DNA of 64,000 nucleotides from Butyricicoccus_A sp945486175 (lineage in GTDB: Bacteria; Bacillota; Clostridia; Oscillospirales; Butyricicoccaceae): NCBI GenBank assembly GCA_945829445.1, contig CALZUY010000001.1:3139-67138 (forward strand), given 5' to 3'. Shown here piece after piece: positions 42,976 through 49,815 of this stretch. The notes under the pieces were generated by a model. That model made no database searches. It saw only the letters and a list, made by a program, of their open reading frames with translations, and was not told the DNA's origin. The first letter of the stretch is position 1, and each line of letters begins with the position of its first letter. A program made the position numbers and the translations under genes.

Positions 42976-43521
42976 ATGGGTCAGATACTTGACTTTGAAG
43001 CCCTGAAACAGGGTTTGATCGATCTGGTGCAGGAATCACAGATCAAGGTCGGATATACAAAGAATTCGGTCGGGCTGTATTACCCGCTGGATTCCCTCAA
43101 CCATCTGCTCGGCACGGAGCAGACTGCGTCTGAGATGGAGGCTTCGCTGGAGCAATTCTGTGCATATGCAAAAGATCCGCTCGGCGAGGTAACAGTCACG
43201 CGGGATGATGCGTTGTTCTGTCTCACCATATCGGCGGAAGGCGCTGCCTATGTGCACGATAACTGCGGGGATAATGCATTTCTGCGGGCGTTTATTGAGC
43301 GGATCGGAACGCATCCCTGTGGGCTGGAGGATTTGCTGGCAGTGTTCCGGCAGTATTCCGGGCATGTTGTCTGCGAAAAAATCGACAACGAAGAATTTGA
43401 TTATCTTGTGTATTTTGCAGACGGACAGCCGGATTCGTACCGGTACTGCATCCGGCTGGAAATGGGACATGCGATCTATCACCGTTTTACGGAAAGAGAT
43501 TATAACGCGTTTGGATTCTGA
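42976..43521 (+). CDS. DUF3877-like protein of unknown function
   Basis: A 181-residue soluble protein. The N-terminal pattern LIDLVQESQIKVGYTKNSVGLYYPLDSLNHLL matches what I recall of DUF3877, a clostridial family without known function. No catalytic motif, membrane helix or signal peptide is visible. ATG 42976 follows TTAGGAG. It lies in a run with the OYE and EcsC genes and ends at a terminator. Confidence 0.65.
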   Translation: MGQILDFEALKQGLIDLVQESQIKVGYTKNSVGLYYPLDSLNHLLGTEQTASEMEASLEQFCAYAKDPLGEVTVTRDDALFCLTISAEGAAYVHDNCGDNAFLRAFIERIGTHPCGLEDLLAVFRQYSGHVVCEKIDNEEFDYLVYFADGQPDSYRYCIRLEMGHAIYHRFTERDYNAFGF

Positions 43522-43536
43522 CAGAAAACGATATAT

Positions 43537-43576
43537 TGTCCGGGCTTCAGCGAAAGGCAGGCCCGGACAGTTTTTT
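43537..43576 (+). terminator. Intrinsic terminator after the DUF3877-like gene
   Basis: TGTCCGGGC (43537-43545) pairs with GCCCGGACA (43561-43569), followed by six T. Confidence 0.88.
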
Positions 43577-43614
43577 ATGCAGGATATCGCAACAGGAAAA
43601 AAGCAGCCTTTGTG

Positions 43615-43643
43615 TTGAAATCGTTGGAAGAATGCGGTAAACT
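43615..43643 (+). promoter_or_regulatory. Promoter for the LytTR regulator gene
   Basis: TTGAAA at 43615-43620, a 17-base spacer and TAAACT at 43638-43643. Confidence 0.65.
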
Positions 43644-43681
43644 GATAGAAATGCCACAATACATGGGAGATTGGACAGAGC

Positions 43682-44395
43682 ATGCTGAAAATAGGGATTT
43701 ATGATGATGATGCCCAGATGGTGCAGAGCCTCACCAGGATGATTGATAAAGTCTGGGATTCCGATTATCGCATTTATACCTGGTTGAATGTGACGGAAAT
43801 GGAATCCTGTCTGGTGGACGATCTCAGGGGAGAACTGGATGTATTGTTCCTGGATATCCAACTGAAGGATACAAATGGCATCGCCGTTGCCAAACGGATT
43901 GCAGAACGCTGCCCGTATCTGAAAATTGTGTATTTTACCGGTTATATCGAATACTGTCAGAGCATTTTTGATGGAAAGCCGTCAGGTTTCCTGCTGAAAC
44001 CGATCGAAGCCGACCGGCTGCGCAGCACGCTGGAGCGCGTGGCAGAAGAGGTGGAGCAGGAGCGGAAAAGCTGTCTCGATGTACAGGTACAGAAGCATAT
44101 GCTGCGCATTCTGACGAAGGATATTCAATATCTGGAGAGTGAAAAACGGATTGTGCGCATTGTCACAAGAGAAAGCGATGCCGTGGAGGTATACCAGAAG
44201 CTGAATGCACTTGCGGAACAGCTGCCGGATAATTTTCTGCGCTGCCACCAGAGCTTTCTGGTCAATCTGGATTATGTGCGCCGGTTTGAGGGCGACCATT
44301 TTGAGCTGTACAGCGGCGAAGAGATTCCGGTGAGCAAGCAGCGGCAAAAGGCAACGCGGGAGAGCTTTTTCCGGTATATCGAAGGACAGTTATAA
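43682..44395 (+). CDS. LytTR-family response regulator, no adjacent kinase
   Basis: A 237-residue two-domain regulator. The receiver domain (1-120) has the acidic pocket YDDD at 7-10, phospho-acceptor Asp58 in LFLDIQLKD, and Lys in LLKPIEADRL. The LytTR DNA-binding domain (about 137-235) shows IQYLESEKRIVRIVTRESDAVEVY, FLRCHQSFLVNLDYV, and EIPVSKQRQKATRESF. It is alone, with its own promoter; no sensor kinase, peptide precursor or exporter gene is next to it. Confidence 0.9.
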   Translation: MLKIGIYDDDAQMVQSLTRMIDKVWDSDYRIYTWLNVTEMESCLVDDLRGELDVLFLDIQLKDTNGIAVAKRIAERCPYLKIVYFTGYIEYCQSIFDGKPSGFLLKPIEADRLRSTLERVAEEVEQERKSCLDVQVQKHMLRILTKDIQYLESEKRIVRIVTRESDAVEVYQKLNALAEQLPDNFLRCHQSFLVNLDYVRRFEGDHFELYSGEEIPVSKQRQKATRESFFRYIEGQL

Positions 44396-44527
44396 TCGAT
44401 GTGCAGGCGACTTCAGCCAATGTTATATCTGTATAATCTGATTTTCCGAAATGGAAAGCAATGGCATATCCAATTATTACATTTTAATGGTCAATTTTGA
44501 AAAAACGCCCTGTGGCGTCCCGAAATA

Positions 44528-44536
44528 TGTTATGAT
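44528..44536 (+). promoter_or_regulatory. Extended -10 promoter of the short transcript
   Basis: TGTTATGAT at 44528-44536; no clear -35 box. Confidence 0.5.
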
Positions 44537-44542
44537 GCAAGT

Positions 44543-44611
44543 GGGATGAGATGCACTAGGGTGGCCTGAGAGATGGAGAGTCGAAAGGCGAATCCTCTCT
44601 CAGGTTTTTTT
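44543..44611 (+). ncRNA. Candidate short structured RNA or riboswitch-like leader
   Basis: A predicted transcript of about 70 nt from the extended -10 box to the T run. Its 5' part contains GCACTAGGGTGG; its 3' part is the terminator hairpin. The words ACTAGGGT and CTGAGAGA recall the 5' parts of the guanidine-I and TPP riboswitches, but the remaining conserved parts of both are missing. It may be a small RNA, a degenerate riboswitch or just a leader with terminator. Confidence 0.35.
44565..44611 (+). terminator. Strong intrinsic terminator
   Basis: CCTGAGAGA (44565-44573) pairs with TCTCTCAGG (44596-44604), continued inward by GGA/TCC and a TCG/CGA tip, followed by seven T. Confidence 0.88.
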
Positions 44612-44697
44612 GCAGAACACAACAAAAGGCAGCCTTTTACAACAAAAGGTTGTTTTTGTTTGCTGTAAAAAAGGAAGGGGAATTTTCGGCACAGCCA

Positions 44698-44726
44698 TTT
44701 ACGTTTTTTGAAAGCTGTGGTATACT
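44698..44726 (+). promoter_or_regulatory. Promoter for the small monooxygenase gene
   Basis: TTTACG at 44698-44703, a 17-base spacer and TATACT at 44721-44726. Confidence 0.6.
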
Positions 44727-44800
44727 CTGCCTGTTTTCAATACAGCACGCCGCTGGACCGTTTATTTCCATTGCGGCGGCACAGCGAAAGGATGATAACA

Positions 44801-45106
44801 GTGAATACATGTATTCTGGCGACCGTGCGTTATACGGTAAAGGAAGGAAAACGAGAGAAATTTTATCAGAAGGTTGTGGAACTGGGCATTGATGCCGCAT
44901 CGAGAAGAGAAGCAGGAAATTTCAAATATGATTTCTATTATCCGGTCGATTCCGCCAATGACATTTGCCTGCTGGAAATCTGGGCGGATGCAGCAGCACA
45001 GAAGCAGCACGGCCAGACGGCGCATTACCGGCTTTTGTCTGAGTTGAAGCAGGAATATGTGGAAAAAGTACAGATTCAGAGCTATTCCGTGTGTGAAAAC
45101 GGGTAA
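44801..45106 (+). CDS. Antibiotic-biosynthesis-monooxygenase-fold (putative quinol monooxygenase) protein
   Basis: A 101-residue ferredoxin-like alpha+beta-barrel protein of the ABM/YgiN family. Evidence is LATVRYTVKEGKREKFYQKV, a central EAGNFKYDFYYPVDSANDICLLEIWADAAAQKQHGQTAHY, typical of YgiN/LsrG-like proteins. They act on quinols or small hydroxyketones and need no cofactor; the substrate here is unknown. I chose GTG 44801, ten bases after AAAGG; ATG 44792 sits almost on the RBS. Confidence 0.8.
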   Translation: MNTCILATVRYTVKEGKREKFYQKVVELGIDAASRREAGNFKYDFYYPVDSANDICLLEIWADAAAQKQHGQTAHYRLLSELKQEYVEKVQIQSYSVCENG

Positions 45107-45141
45107 ACATGCCCGATAAGACATGTGATTTTTGATTGAAG

Positions 45142-45179
45142 CGGCAGCCTTGCAGTGATTTGCAGGGCTGCCGTTTTTT
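45142..45179 (+). terminator. Intrinsic terminator after the small monooxygenase gene
   Basis: CGGCAGCCTTGCA (45142-45154) pairs with TGCAGGGCTGCCG (45161-45173) with one G-T wobble, followed by six T. Confidence 0.92.
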
Positions 45180-45406
45180 CTGTGTGCAGTGGAAGATATT
45201 GAAAAATTCAGGTGCTTTTCGCAGGATTTTAAATAAAACCGAAGGTTGGAAAACTGGGTGGAAACCCGGCGGACAGCAAAAATTTGAAAACGCCGATTGG
45301 ATACCCGCCGGAAACGGGCCAATTCACAGCAAGGATGTGTAATTGGTGCGCAAACACCACATATGCACAAAAAAGCAAGAAGGTAGAAGACGGTTTTTGG
45401 ACACAA

Positions 45407-45415
45407 TGCTATAAT
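45407..45415 (+). promoter_or_regulatory. Extended -10 promoter for the iolD operon
   Basis: TGCTATAAT at 45407-45415, about 76 bases before iolD. No convincing -35 box. TTGGTGCGCAAA at 45343-45354 weakly resembles the palindromes found at the iolG-like and lacI promoters. Confidence 0.6.
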
Positions 45416-45491
45416 ATGAACAAGAAAAGACGAGAGGATGTCAGTACAGACAGTCTCGAGATGAAATGCAATATTTAAGGAGGATGCAACA

Positions 45492-47444
45492 ATGAGCAAG
45501 ACTAAGATGACAGTCGGTCAGGCAGTCGTTAAGTTCCTGAACCAGCAGTACATCGAGATGGACGGCAAGGTAGAGCCGTTCGTAGACGGTATTTTCACAA
45601 TTTTCGGTCATGGCATGGTCGTCGGCCTGGGCCAGGCGCTGGATGAGGATCCGGGACACCTGAGAGTATACCAGGGCCGCAATGAACAGGGCATGGCACA
45701 TGTCGCAATTTCCTATGCAAAGCAGCACAACCGCCGCAAGATCATCGCGTGCTCTTCGTCCATCGGACCGGGCGCAGCAAACATGGTAACCGCGGCGCTC
45801 ACCGCATCCATCAACCACATCCCGCTGCTGCTGTTCCCGTCTGACTCCTTCGCAACCCGTCAGCCGGATCCGGTTCTGCAGCAGATGGAGGTTCCGGGCG
45901 ATCTGAGCATCACCGCTTCCGATTGCTTCAAGCCGGTTACCAAGTACTGGGATCGCGTTTCCCGTCCGGAGCAGCTGATGCCGGCTATGATCAACGCAAT
46001 GCGTGTTCTGACCGACACCGCAAACTGTGGCGCTGTCTGCATCAGCCTGCCGCAGGATGTACAGGGCGAGTCCTTTGAGTTCCCGGATTACTTCTTCCAG
46101 AAGCGCGTTCACCACATCGCACGCCGTTGCGCAGACGAGTACGAAATCCAGCAGGCAGTTGAGCTGATCAAGGCTTCCAAGAAGCCGCTGTTCATCTCTG
46201 GCGGCGGTGTCCGTTACTCCGAAGCAGGCGAGACCGTCATGGAATTCTGCAAGGAATTCAACATCCCGGTTTCCCAGACCCAGGCAGGCCATTCTGCTCT
46301 GCCGGACAGCTTTGAGCTTTCTGTCGGCGGCGTAGGCGTCACCGGCGGCCTCGCAGCGAACGCGCTGTGCAAGGATGCTGATCTGGTTATCGGCGTCGGC
46401 ACCCGTTTCAACGACTTTGTCACCGGTTCCAAGTGGGTTCTGTTCCGCAACCCGGACATCAAGGTTCTGGCAATCAACACTTCTGAATTCCATGCAGAAA
46501 AGCTGGACGCAACCCGCTGCGTCGGCGATGCAAAGGTAACGCTGGAAGAGATCATGAAGCGCCTGAAGGCAGAGGGCTACAAGTCCGGTTACACCACCGA
46601 AATTCAGGAAATCCGCGAGGTATGGGAGAAGGAGCGCCTGAGCGTTCTGGGTGTCCAGTACCACGGCGAAGGCTTCGGCGAAGGCAAGTTCGTTCCGTGT
46701 GTACCGTCCTGGACTGAGAAGATCATGAATGACTTTGTCCGTGACATCGGCGGCACCATCACCGAGTCCAACGCAGTTGGCATCCTCCGCGAAGAGATTG
46801 ACGACGATGCAATCGTAGTTGCAGCAGCTGGTTCTCTGCCGGCAGACCTTGAGCGTCTGTGGGTTACCGATGCGAAGGATTCCTACAACATGGAATACGG
46901 CGCATCCTGCATGGGCTATGAGATCGCAGGTGCACTCGGCTCCAAGCTGGCTGAGCCGGATAAGGAAGTTTATGCACTGGTCGGCGACGGCTCGTTCATG
47001 ATGCTGAACTCCGAAATCCCGACTGCAATCCAGGAGAATGCAAAGATCACCGTTGTCGTATTCGATAACACCGCATTCGGCTGCATCAACAACCTCCAGA
47101 TGGGCAATGGCGTTGGTTCTCTGGCAACTGAGATGCGTTACCGCAATGAGGAGACCGGCAAGCTGGACGGCAACTACTGCTACACTGACTTCGGCAAGGT
47201 TGGCGAAGGCTACGGCATGAAGGCATTCTATGCCAAGACTCCGGAAGAATTCCGTAAGGCAGTTCAGGATGCAAAGAAGGAAACCGGCTCCTGCATCATC
47301 GATGCAAAGGTACTGCCGAAGACGATGGCAGAAGGCTATGAGTCCTGGTGGCACATCGGCGTCGCATCCACCTCCAAGTCTGAGTCGGTTCAGGAAGCAC
47401 GCAAGCGTCTGGATAAGTACATCAGCGAAGCGAGAATGTATTGA
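45492..47444 (+). CDS. iolD: 3D-(3,5/4)-trihydroxycyclohexane-1,2-dione hydrolase IolD
   Basis: Thiamine-diphosphate enzyme that opens the ring of trihydroxycyclohexane-1,2-dione to 5-deoxy-D-glucuronate in myo-inositol breakdown. The 650 residues match the family length and closely follow known IolD sequence: VYQGRNEQGMAHVAISYAKQ, SIGPGAANMVTAALTAS, RQPDPVLQQMEVPGDLSI, SKYWDR-type KYWDRVSRPEQLM, ALPQDVQ-type SLPQDVQGESF, SGGGVRYSEA, and the ThDP/Mg motif ALVGDGSFMMLNSEIPTA with GCINNLQ. RBS AAGGAGG precedes the ATG. IolB follows after a 252-base gap; iolC and iolJ are not in the window. Confidence 0.95.
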   Translation: MSKTKMTVGQAVVKFLNQQYIEMDGKVEPFVDGIFTIFGHGMVVGLGQALDEDPGHLRVYQGRNEQGMAHVAISYAKQHNRRKIIACSSSIGPGAANMVTAALTASINHIPLLLFPSDSFATRQPDPVLQQMEVPGDLSITASDCFKPVTKYWDRVSRPEQLMPAMINAMRVLTDTANCGAVCISLPQDVQGESFEFPDYFFQKRVHHIARRCADEYEIQQAVELIKASKKPLFISGGGVRYSEAGETVMEFCKEFNIPVSQTQAGHSALPDSFELSVGGVGVTGGLAANALCKDADLVIGVGTRFNDFVTGSKWVLFRNPDIKVLAINTSEFHAEKLDATRCVGDAKVTLEEIMKRLKAEGYKSGYTTEIQEIREVWEKERLSVLGVQYHGEGFGEGKFVPCVPSWTEKIMNDFVRDIGGTITESNAVGILREEIDDDAIVVAAAGSLPADLERLWVTDAKDSYNMEYGASCMGYEIAGALGSKLAEPDKEVYALVGDGSFMMLNSEIPTAIQENAKITVVVFDNTAFGCINNLQMGNGVGSLATEMRYRNEETGKLDGNYCYTDFGKVGEGYGMKAFYAKTPEEFRKAVQDAKKETGSCIIDAKVLPKTMAEGYESWWHIGVASTSKSESVQEARKRLDKYISEARMY

Positions 47445-47527
47445 TCACAACACTTCCAATTTCCTCTGCATTTCTCTTTTACATGACATTGTGACATTCA
47501 TTCTCATGCACTTATTTTCTCACATTG

Positions 47528-47555
47528 CCCCACCGCGGCGAAAGCCGCGGTGGGG
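47528..47555. repeat. 12-bp perfect hairpin with GAAA tetraloop between iolD and iolB
   Basis: CCCCACCGCGGC (47528-47539), loop GAAA, GCCGCGGTGGGG (47544-47555). No T run follows, so it is probably an mRNA processing or stability element rather than a terminator. Confidence 0.8.
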
Positions 47556-47638
47556 GACACCCTCAGAAGCGCAGAGAAAGTGGTTCAATACTTTTGTTAT
47601 ATTCCTTTATTCATAACACCTATTTACACACCTAATTC

Positions 47639-47675
47639 GGCAAAGCCGCCCGATAACAGAGCGGGCGGCTTTGCC
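47639..47675. repeat. 13-bp perfect hairpin just upstream of iolB
   Basis: GGCAAAGCCGCCC (47639-47651) pairs with GGGCGGCTTTGCC (47663-47675) across an 11-nt loop. It ends about ten bases before the iolB ribosome binding site and has no T run. Confidence 0.8.
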
Positions 47676-47696
47676 ATACCCAAAAGGAGTAACACG

Positions 47697-48488
47697 ATGA
47701 AATATACTGCAAAGGGCCCGTTCGAGAAGGGCTATAATAAGATGGTTTCTGCGGTTGAAAACCCGGAAATGATGGGCATGGAATTCGGCGTTGTCTCGAT
47801 GGCAGCAGGCGACGTGATGAGCTTCAACTATCCGCAGGAGGTCGTATATGACCTGATGAGCGGCGGTGTTACGTTCGCATGGGACGGCGGCGTGGAAACT
47901 GTTTCCCGTCAGGATTGCTTCCATGAGGGCGCAATTTTGCTGCATGTTCCGCAGAACACGGCAGTCACCATCACCTGCACGGCTGACGCGGAGATCGCTG
48001 TTGCACGCACTGAAAATGCACGCAGCTTTGAGGCAAAGCTGATGCGTCCGGAGGATTGCCTGTGCGCAAACGAGGAGCGCGGCGCAGGCCAGATGAACGA
48101 GGCATCCACCCGCCTTGTCCGCACCTTCTTTGACCGTTCCAACTGCCCGGAGACCAATTTCTTCATCGGCGAGGTTGTACATTTCCCGGGCAAGTGGTCT
48201 TCTTATCCGCCGCATCAGCATGTCGAGCCGGAGCTGTATTACTACAAGTTCCTGCCGGAGAACGGCTATGGTCTGGCTGAGTATGGCGATGACGCTTACA
48301 AGGTAAAGAATAACGACCTGACCGGTATGCCGGAAAATGTCACCCATTCGCAGGCTGCAGCACCGGGCTACGCAGAATATTATCTGTGGTGCATTCGTCT
48401 GCAGGACGACAAGAACATTGTCACCACTGTTGTACCGGAGTATGAGTGGGTAACCGCACCGGACGCGAAGTATTTCCCGGATATCTGA
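47697..48488 (+). CDS. iolB: 5-deoxy-glucuronate isomerase IolB
   Basis: Converts 5-deoxy-D-glucuronate to 2-deoxy-5-keto-D-gluconate, the step after IolD. The 263 residues form a bicupin: FGVVSMAAGDVMSFNY and QDCFHEGAILLHVP in the first half; the metal site in GEVVHFPGKWSSYPPHQHVEPELYYYKF and later ENVTHSQAAAPGY in the second half, the His/Glu pattern of IolB/KduI. AAAAGGAG lies before ATG 47697. The 4-hydroxybutyrate genes follow 16 bases downstream. Confidence 0.94.
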   Translation: MKYTAKGPFEKGYNKMVSAVENPEMMGMEFGVVSMAAGDVMSFNYPQEVVYDLMSGGVTFAWDGGVETVSRQDCFHEGAILLHVPQNTAVTITCTADAEIAVARTENARSFEAKLMRPEDCLCANEERGAGQMNEASTRLVRTFFDRSNCPETNFFIGEVVHFPGKWSSYPPHQHVEPELYYYKFLPENGYGLAEYGDDAYKVKNNDLTGMPENVTHSQAAAPGYAEYYLWCIRLQDDKNIVTTVVPEYEWVTAPDAKYFPDI

Positions 48489-48504
48489 GAGAGGAGCACA
48501 CGAC

Positions 48505-49629
48505 ATGAAGGCATTTCAGCTGATTCCCGCTGTCGCGGAATACGCGCAGTTTGCGGATTATGCAAAGGAAGCAAAGCTCGGCGCAACCGATCTGATTCTC
48601 ACAAATGAATATATTTATGAGCCTGCCATTTCCAAGCTGAATCTGGGCTGCCAGACGCTGTTCCAGGAGAAGTACGGCGCAGGCGAGCCGACCGACGTGA
48701 TGGTTGATGCCATCCTCGACGAGCTGCGCGGCAAGAGCTATGACCGCATCATTGCAGTTGGCGGCGGCACGATCATCGATATCGCAAAGGTTCTTGCAGT
48801 TGCAACCGCAGAGGACAAGGTAGACGATCTGTATGACCGTATGCCGGACGGGCTGACCAAGGTACATCCGCTGGTTATTGTTCCGACCACCTGTGGCACG
48901 GGCAGTGAAGTGACCAACATCTCCATCATCAACCGCACCACCAAGGGTGTCAAGCAGGGAATTGTCTCCCCGGCAATGTTTGCGAATGAAGCTGCCCTGA
49001 TTCCGGGCATGCTGGCAAGCCTGCCGTACGGCGTATTTGCAACCTCTTCGATTGACGCCATGATCCATGCAGTTGAGTCCTATCTCAGCCCGAATGCCTG
49101 TGCACTGAGCGAGCTGTTCTCCGAGCGCGCACTGTCGCTGATCCTGCGCGGCTGGAAGGCTGCTGTCGCAGAGGGCACAAAGGATGCCTGGAAGAAGAAC
49201 GCATCGGAATTCCTGCGTGCATCCAACTTCGCCGGTATCGCATTTGGACATGCGGGCTGTGCAGCGGTTCATGCGCTCAGCTATCCGCTCGGCGGCGTGC
49301 ACCACATCCCGCACGGCCAGGCCAATCAGCTGATGTTTGCCGATGTCATGCGTAAATATCAGGAGAAGAAGCCGGTCGGCAAGCTCAATCAGCTGGAAGA
49401 AATTCTGAGCGCGGAACTGGGCTGCGAGCCGGTTTTCGCTCTGGAGGAGCTGTACAAGCTGATGGACGATGTGCTCAAGAAGACCCCGCTGCGTGAGAAC
49501 GGCGTGACGGCGGATGAGCTTCCGGTTTATGCGAAGAGCGTACTGGAGACCCAGCAGCGCCTGCTCGGCAACAACTATGTCGAGCTGAGCGAGGAGGACA
49601 TTCTGGATATTTACCGCAACGCATTCTGA
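48505..49629 (+). CDS. 4-hydroxybutyrate dehydrogenase (iron-containing ADH family)
   Basis: Group III alcohol dehydrogenase reducing succinate semialdehyde to 4-hydroxybutyrate (or the reverse). The 374 residues match clostridial 4-hydroxybutyrate dehydrogenases. It has the NAD(P) motif AVGGGTIIDIAKVLA, PTTCGTGSEVTNISII, and metal ligands in SSIDAMIHAVESY and YPLGGVHHIPHGQANQL. Substrate assignment rests largely on the next genes, a 4-hydroxybutyrate CoA-transferase and AbfD. RBS GAGAGGAG. Confidence 0.88.
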   Translation: MKAFQLIPAVAEYAQFADYAKEAKLGATDLILTNEYIYEPAISKLNLGCQTLFQEKYGAGEPTDVMVDAILDELRGKSYDRIIAVGGGTIIDIAKVLAVATAEDKVDDLYDRMPDGLTKVHPLVIVPTTCGTGSEVTNISIINRTTKGVKQGIVSPAMFANEAALIPGMLASLPYGVFATSSIDAMIHAVESYLSPNACALSELFSERALSLILRGWKAAVAEGTKDAWKKNASEFLRASNFAGIAFGHAGCAAVHALSYPLGGVHHIPHGQANQLMFADVMRKYQEKKPVGKLNQLEEILSAELGCEPVFALEELYKLMDDVLKKTPLRENGVTADELPVYAKSVLETQQRLLGNNYVELSEEDILDIYRNAF

Positions 49630-49663
49630 TTGCGGTTTGACATAATAAAAGGGGGAAGACGGG

Positions 49664-49783
49664 ATGCAGAGCCGAAGAAAAGTCTGGATACTGGTCATTG
49701 TACTGCTGATTTTTATTGCGGTCTGGGTCTCGTCTTCTTATCGGCTCGGATATCTGCCGGAACATTACGTTCCGGTGTACTGA
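49664..49783 (+). CDS. 39-residue single-pass membrane microprotein
   Basis: A short frame with a good GGGGGAAG site ahead of ATG 49664 and a TGA at 49781. The peptide starts MQSRRKVW, positive-inside, then has a hydrophobic helix at about residues 7-24 (ending AVW) and a short aromatic tail with three Tyr. It sits exactly between the 4-hydroxybutyrate dehydrogenase and CoA-transferase genes, co-directional, 34 bases after one and 32 before the other. I know no family for it; it might be a membrane anchor or regulator for the pathway enzymes, or non-functional. Confidence 0.55.
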   Translation: MQSRRKVWILVIVLLIFIAVWVSSSYRLGYLPEHYVPVY

Positions 49784-49815
49784 CGCACGACCGAAACACA
49801 TAAGGAGAATCGATT

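Larger units (their letters stand above)
44396..44800 (+). other. Intergenic region with a short structured transcript and promoters
   Basis: No protein gene is supported here. From left to right: AT-rich sequence to 44527, an extended -10 box, a 70-base element ending in a strong terminator at 44565-44611, a second A/T-rich hairpin cluster at 44621-44660 (AACAAAA with TTTTGTT outside two small hairpins) that could be another terminator, and a promoter at 44698-44726 for the small monooxygenase gene. Confidence 0.6.
45107..45491 (+). other. Intergenic region upstream of iolD
   Basis: Holds the terminator at 45142-45179, then about 230 bases without a supported gene. Two weak hairpins are visible: ATTGG/CCAAT around an inner CCG/CGG near 45295-45322, and GGTG/CACC near 45346-45357. 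The extended -10 box of iolD is at 45407-45415. Confidence 0.5.

Noticed and set aside
44543..44611. TPP, guanidine-I or glycine riboswitch
   Set aside because: Only short words match. The TPP CCTGAT...AATGCCAGCG half, the guanidine-I ACGGnGGGA part and the glycine CAAAAGGAC part are not present.
45441..47354. A 637-codon open frame on the minus strand opposite iolD
   Set aside because: It mirrors codon-biased iolD, has no recognisable motif or RBS, and iolD itself is unmistakable. The same holds for other long antisense frames, such as 50764-52818 opposite abfD and 14664-16346 opposite purB.
47550..47696. Upstream extension of IolB into the intergenic hairpins
   Set aside because: The RBS AAAAGGAG directly before ATG 47697 and the family start MKYTA-type fit the later codon; the upstream codons run through the hairpins.
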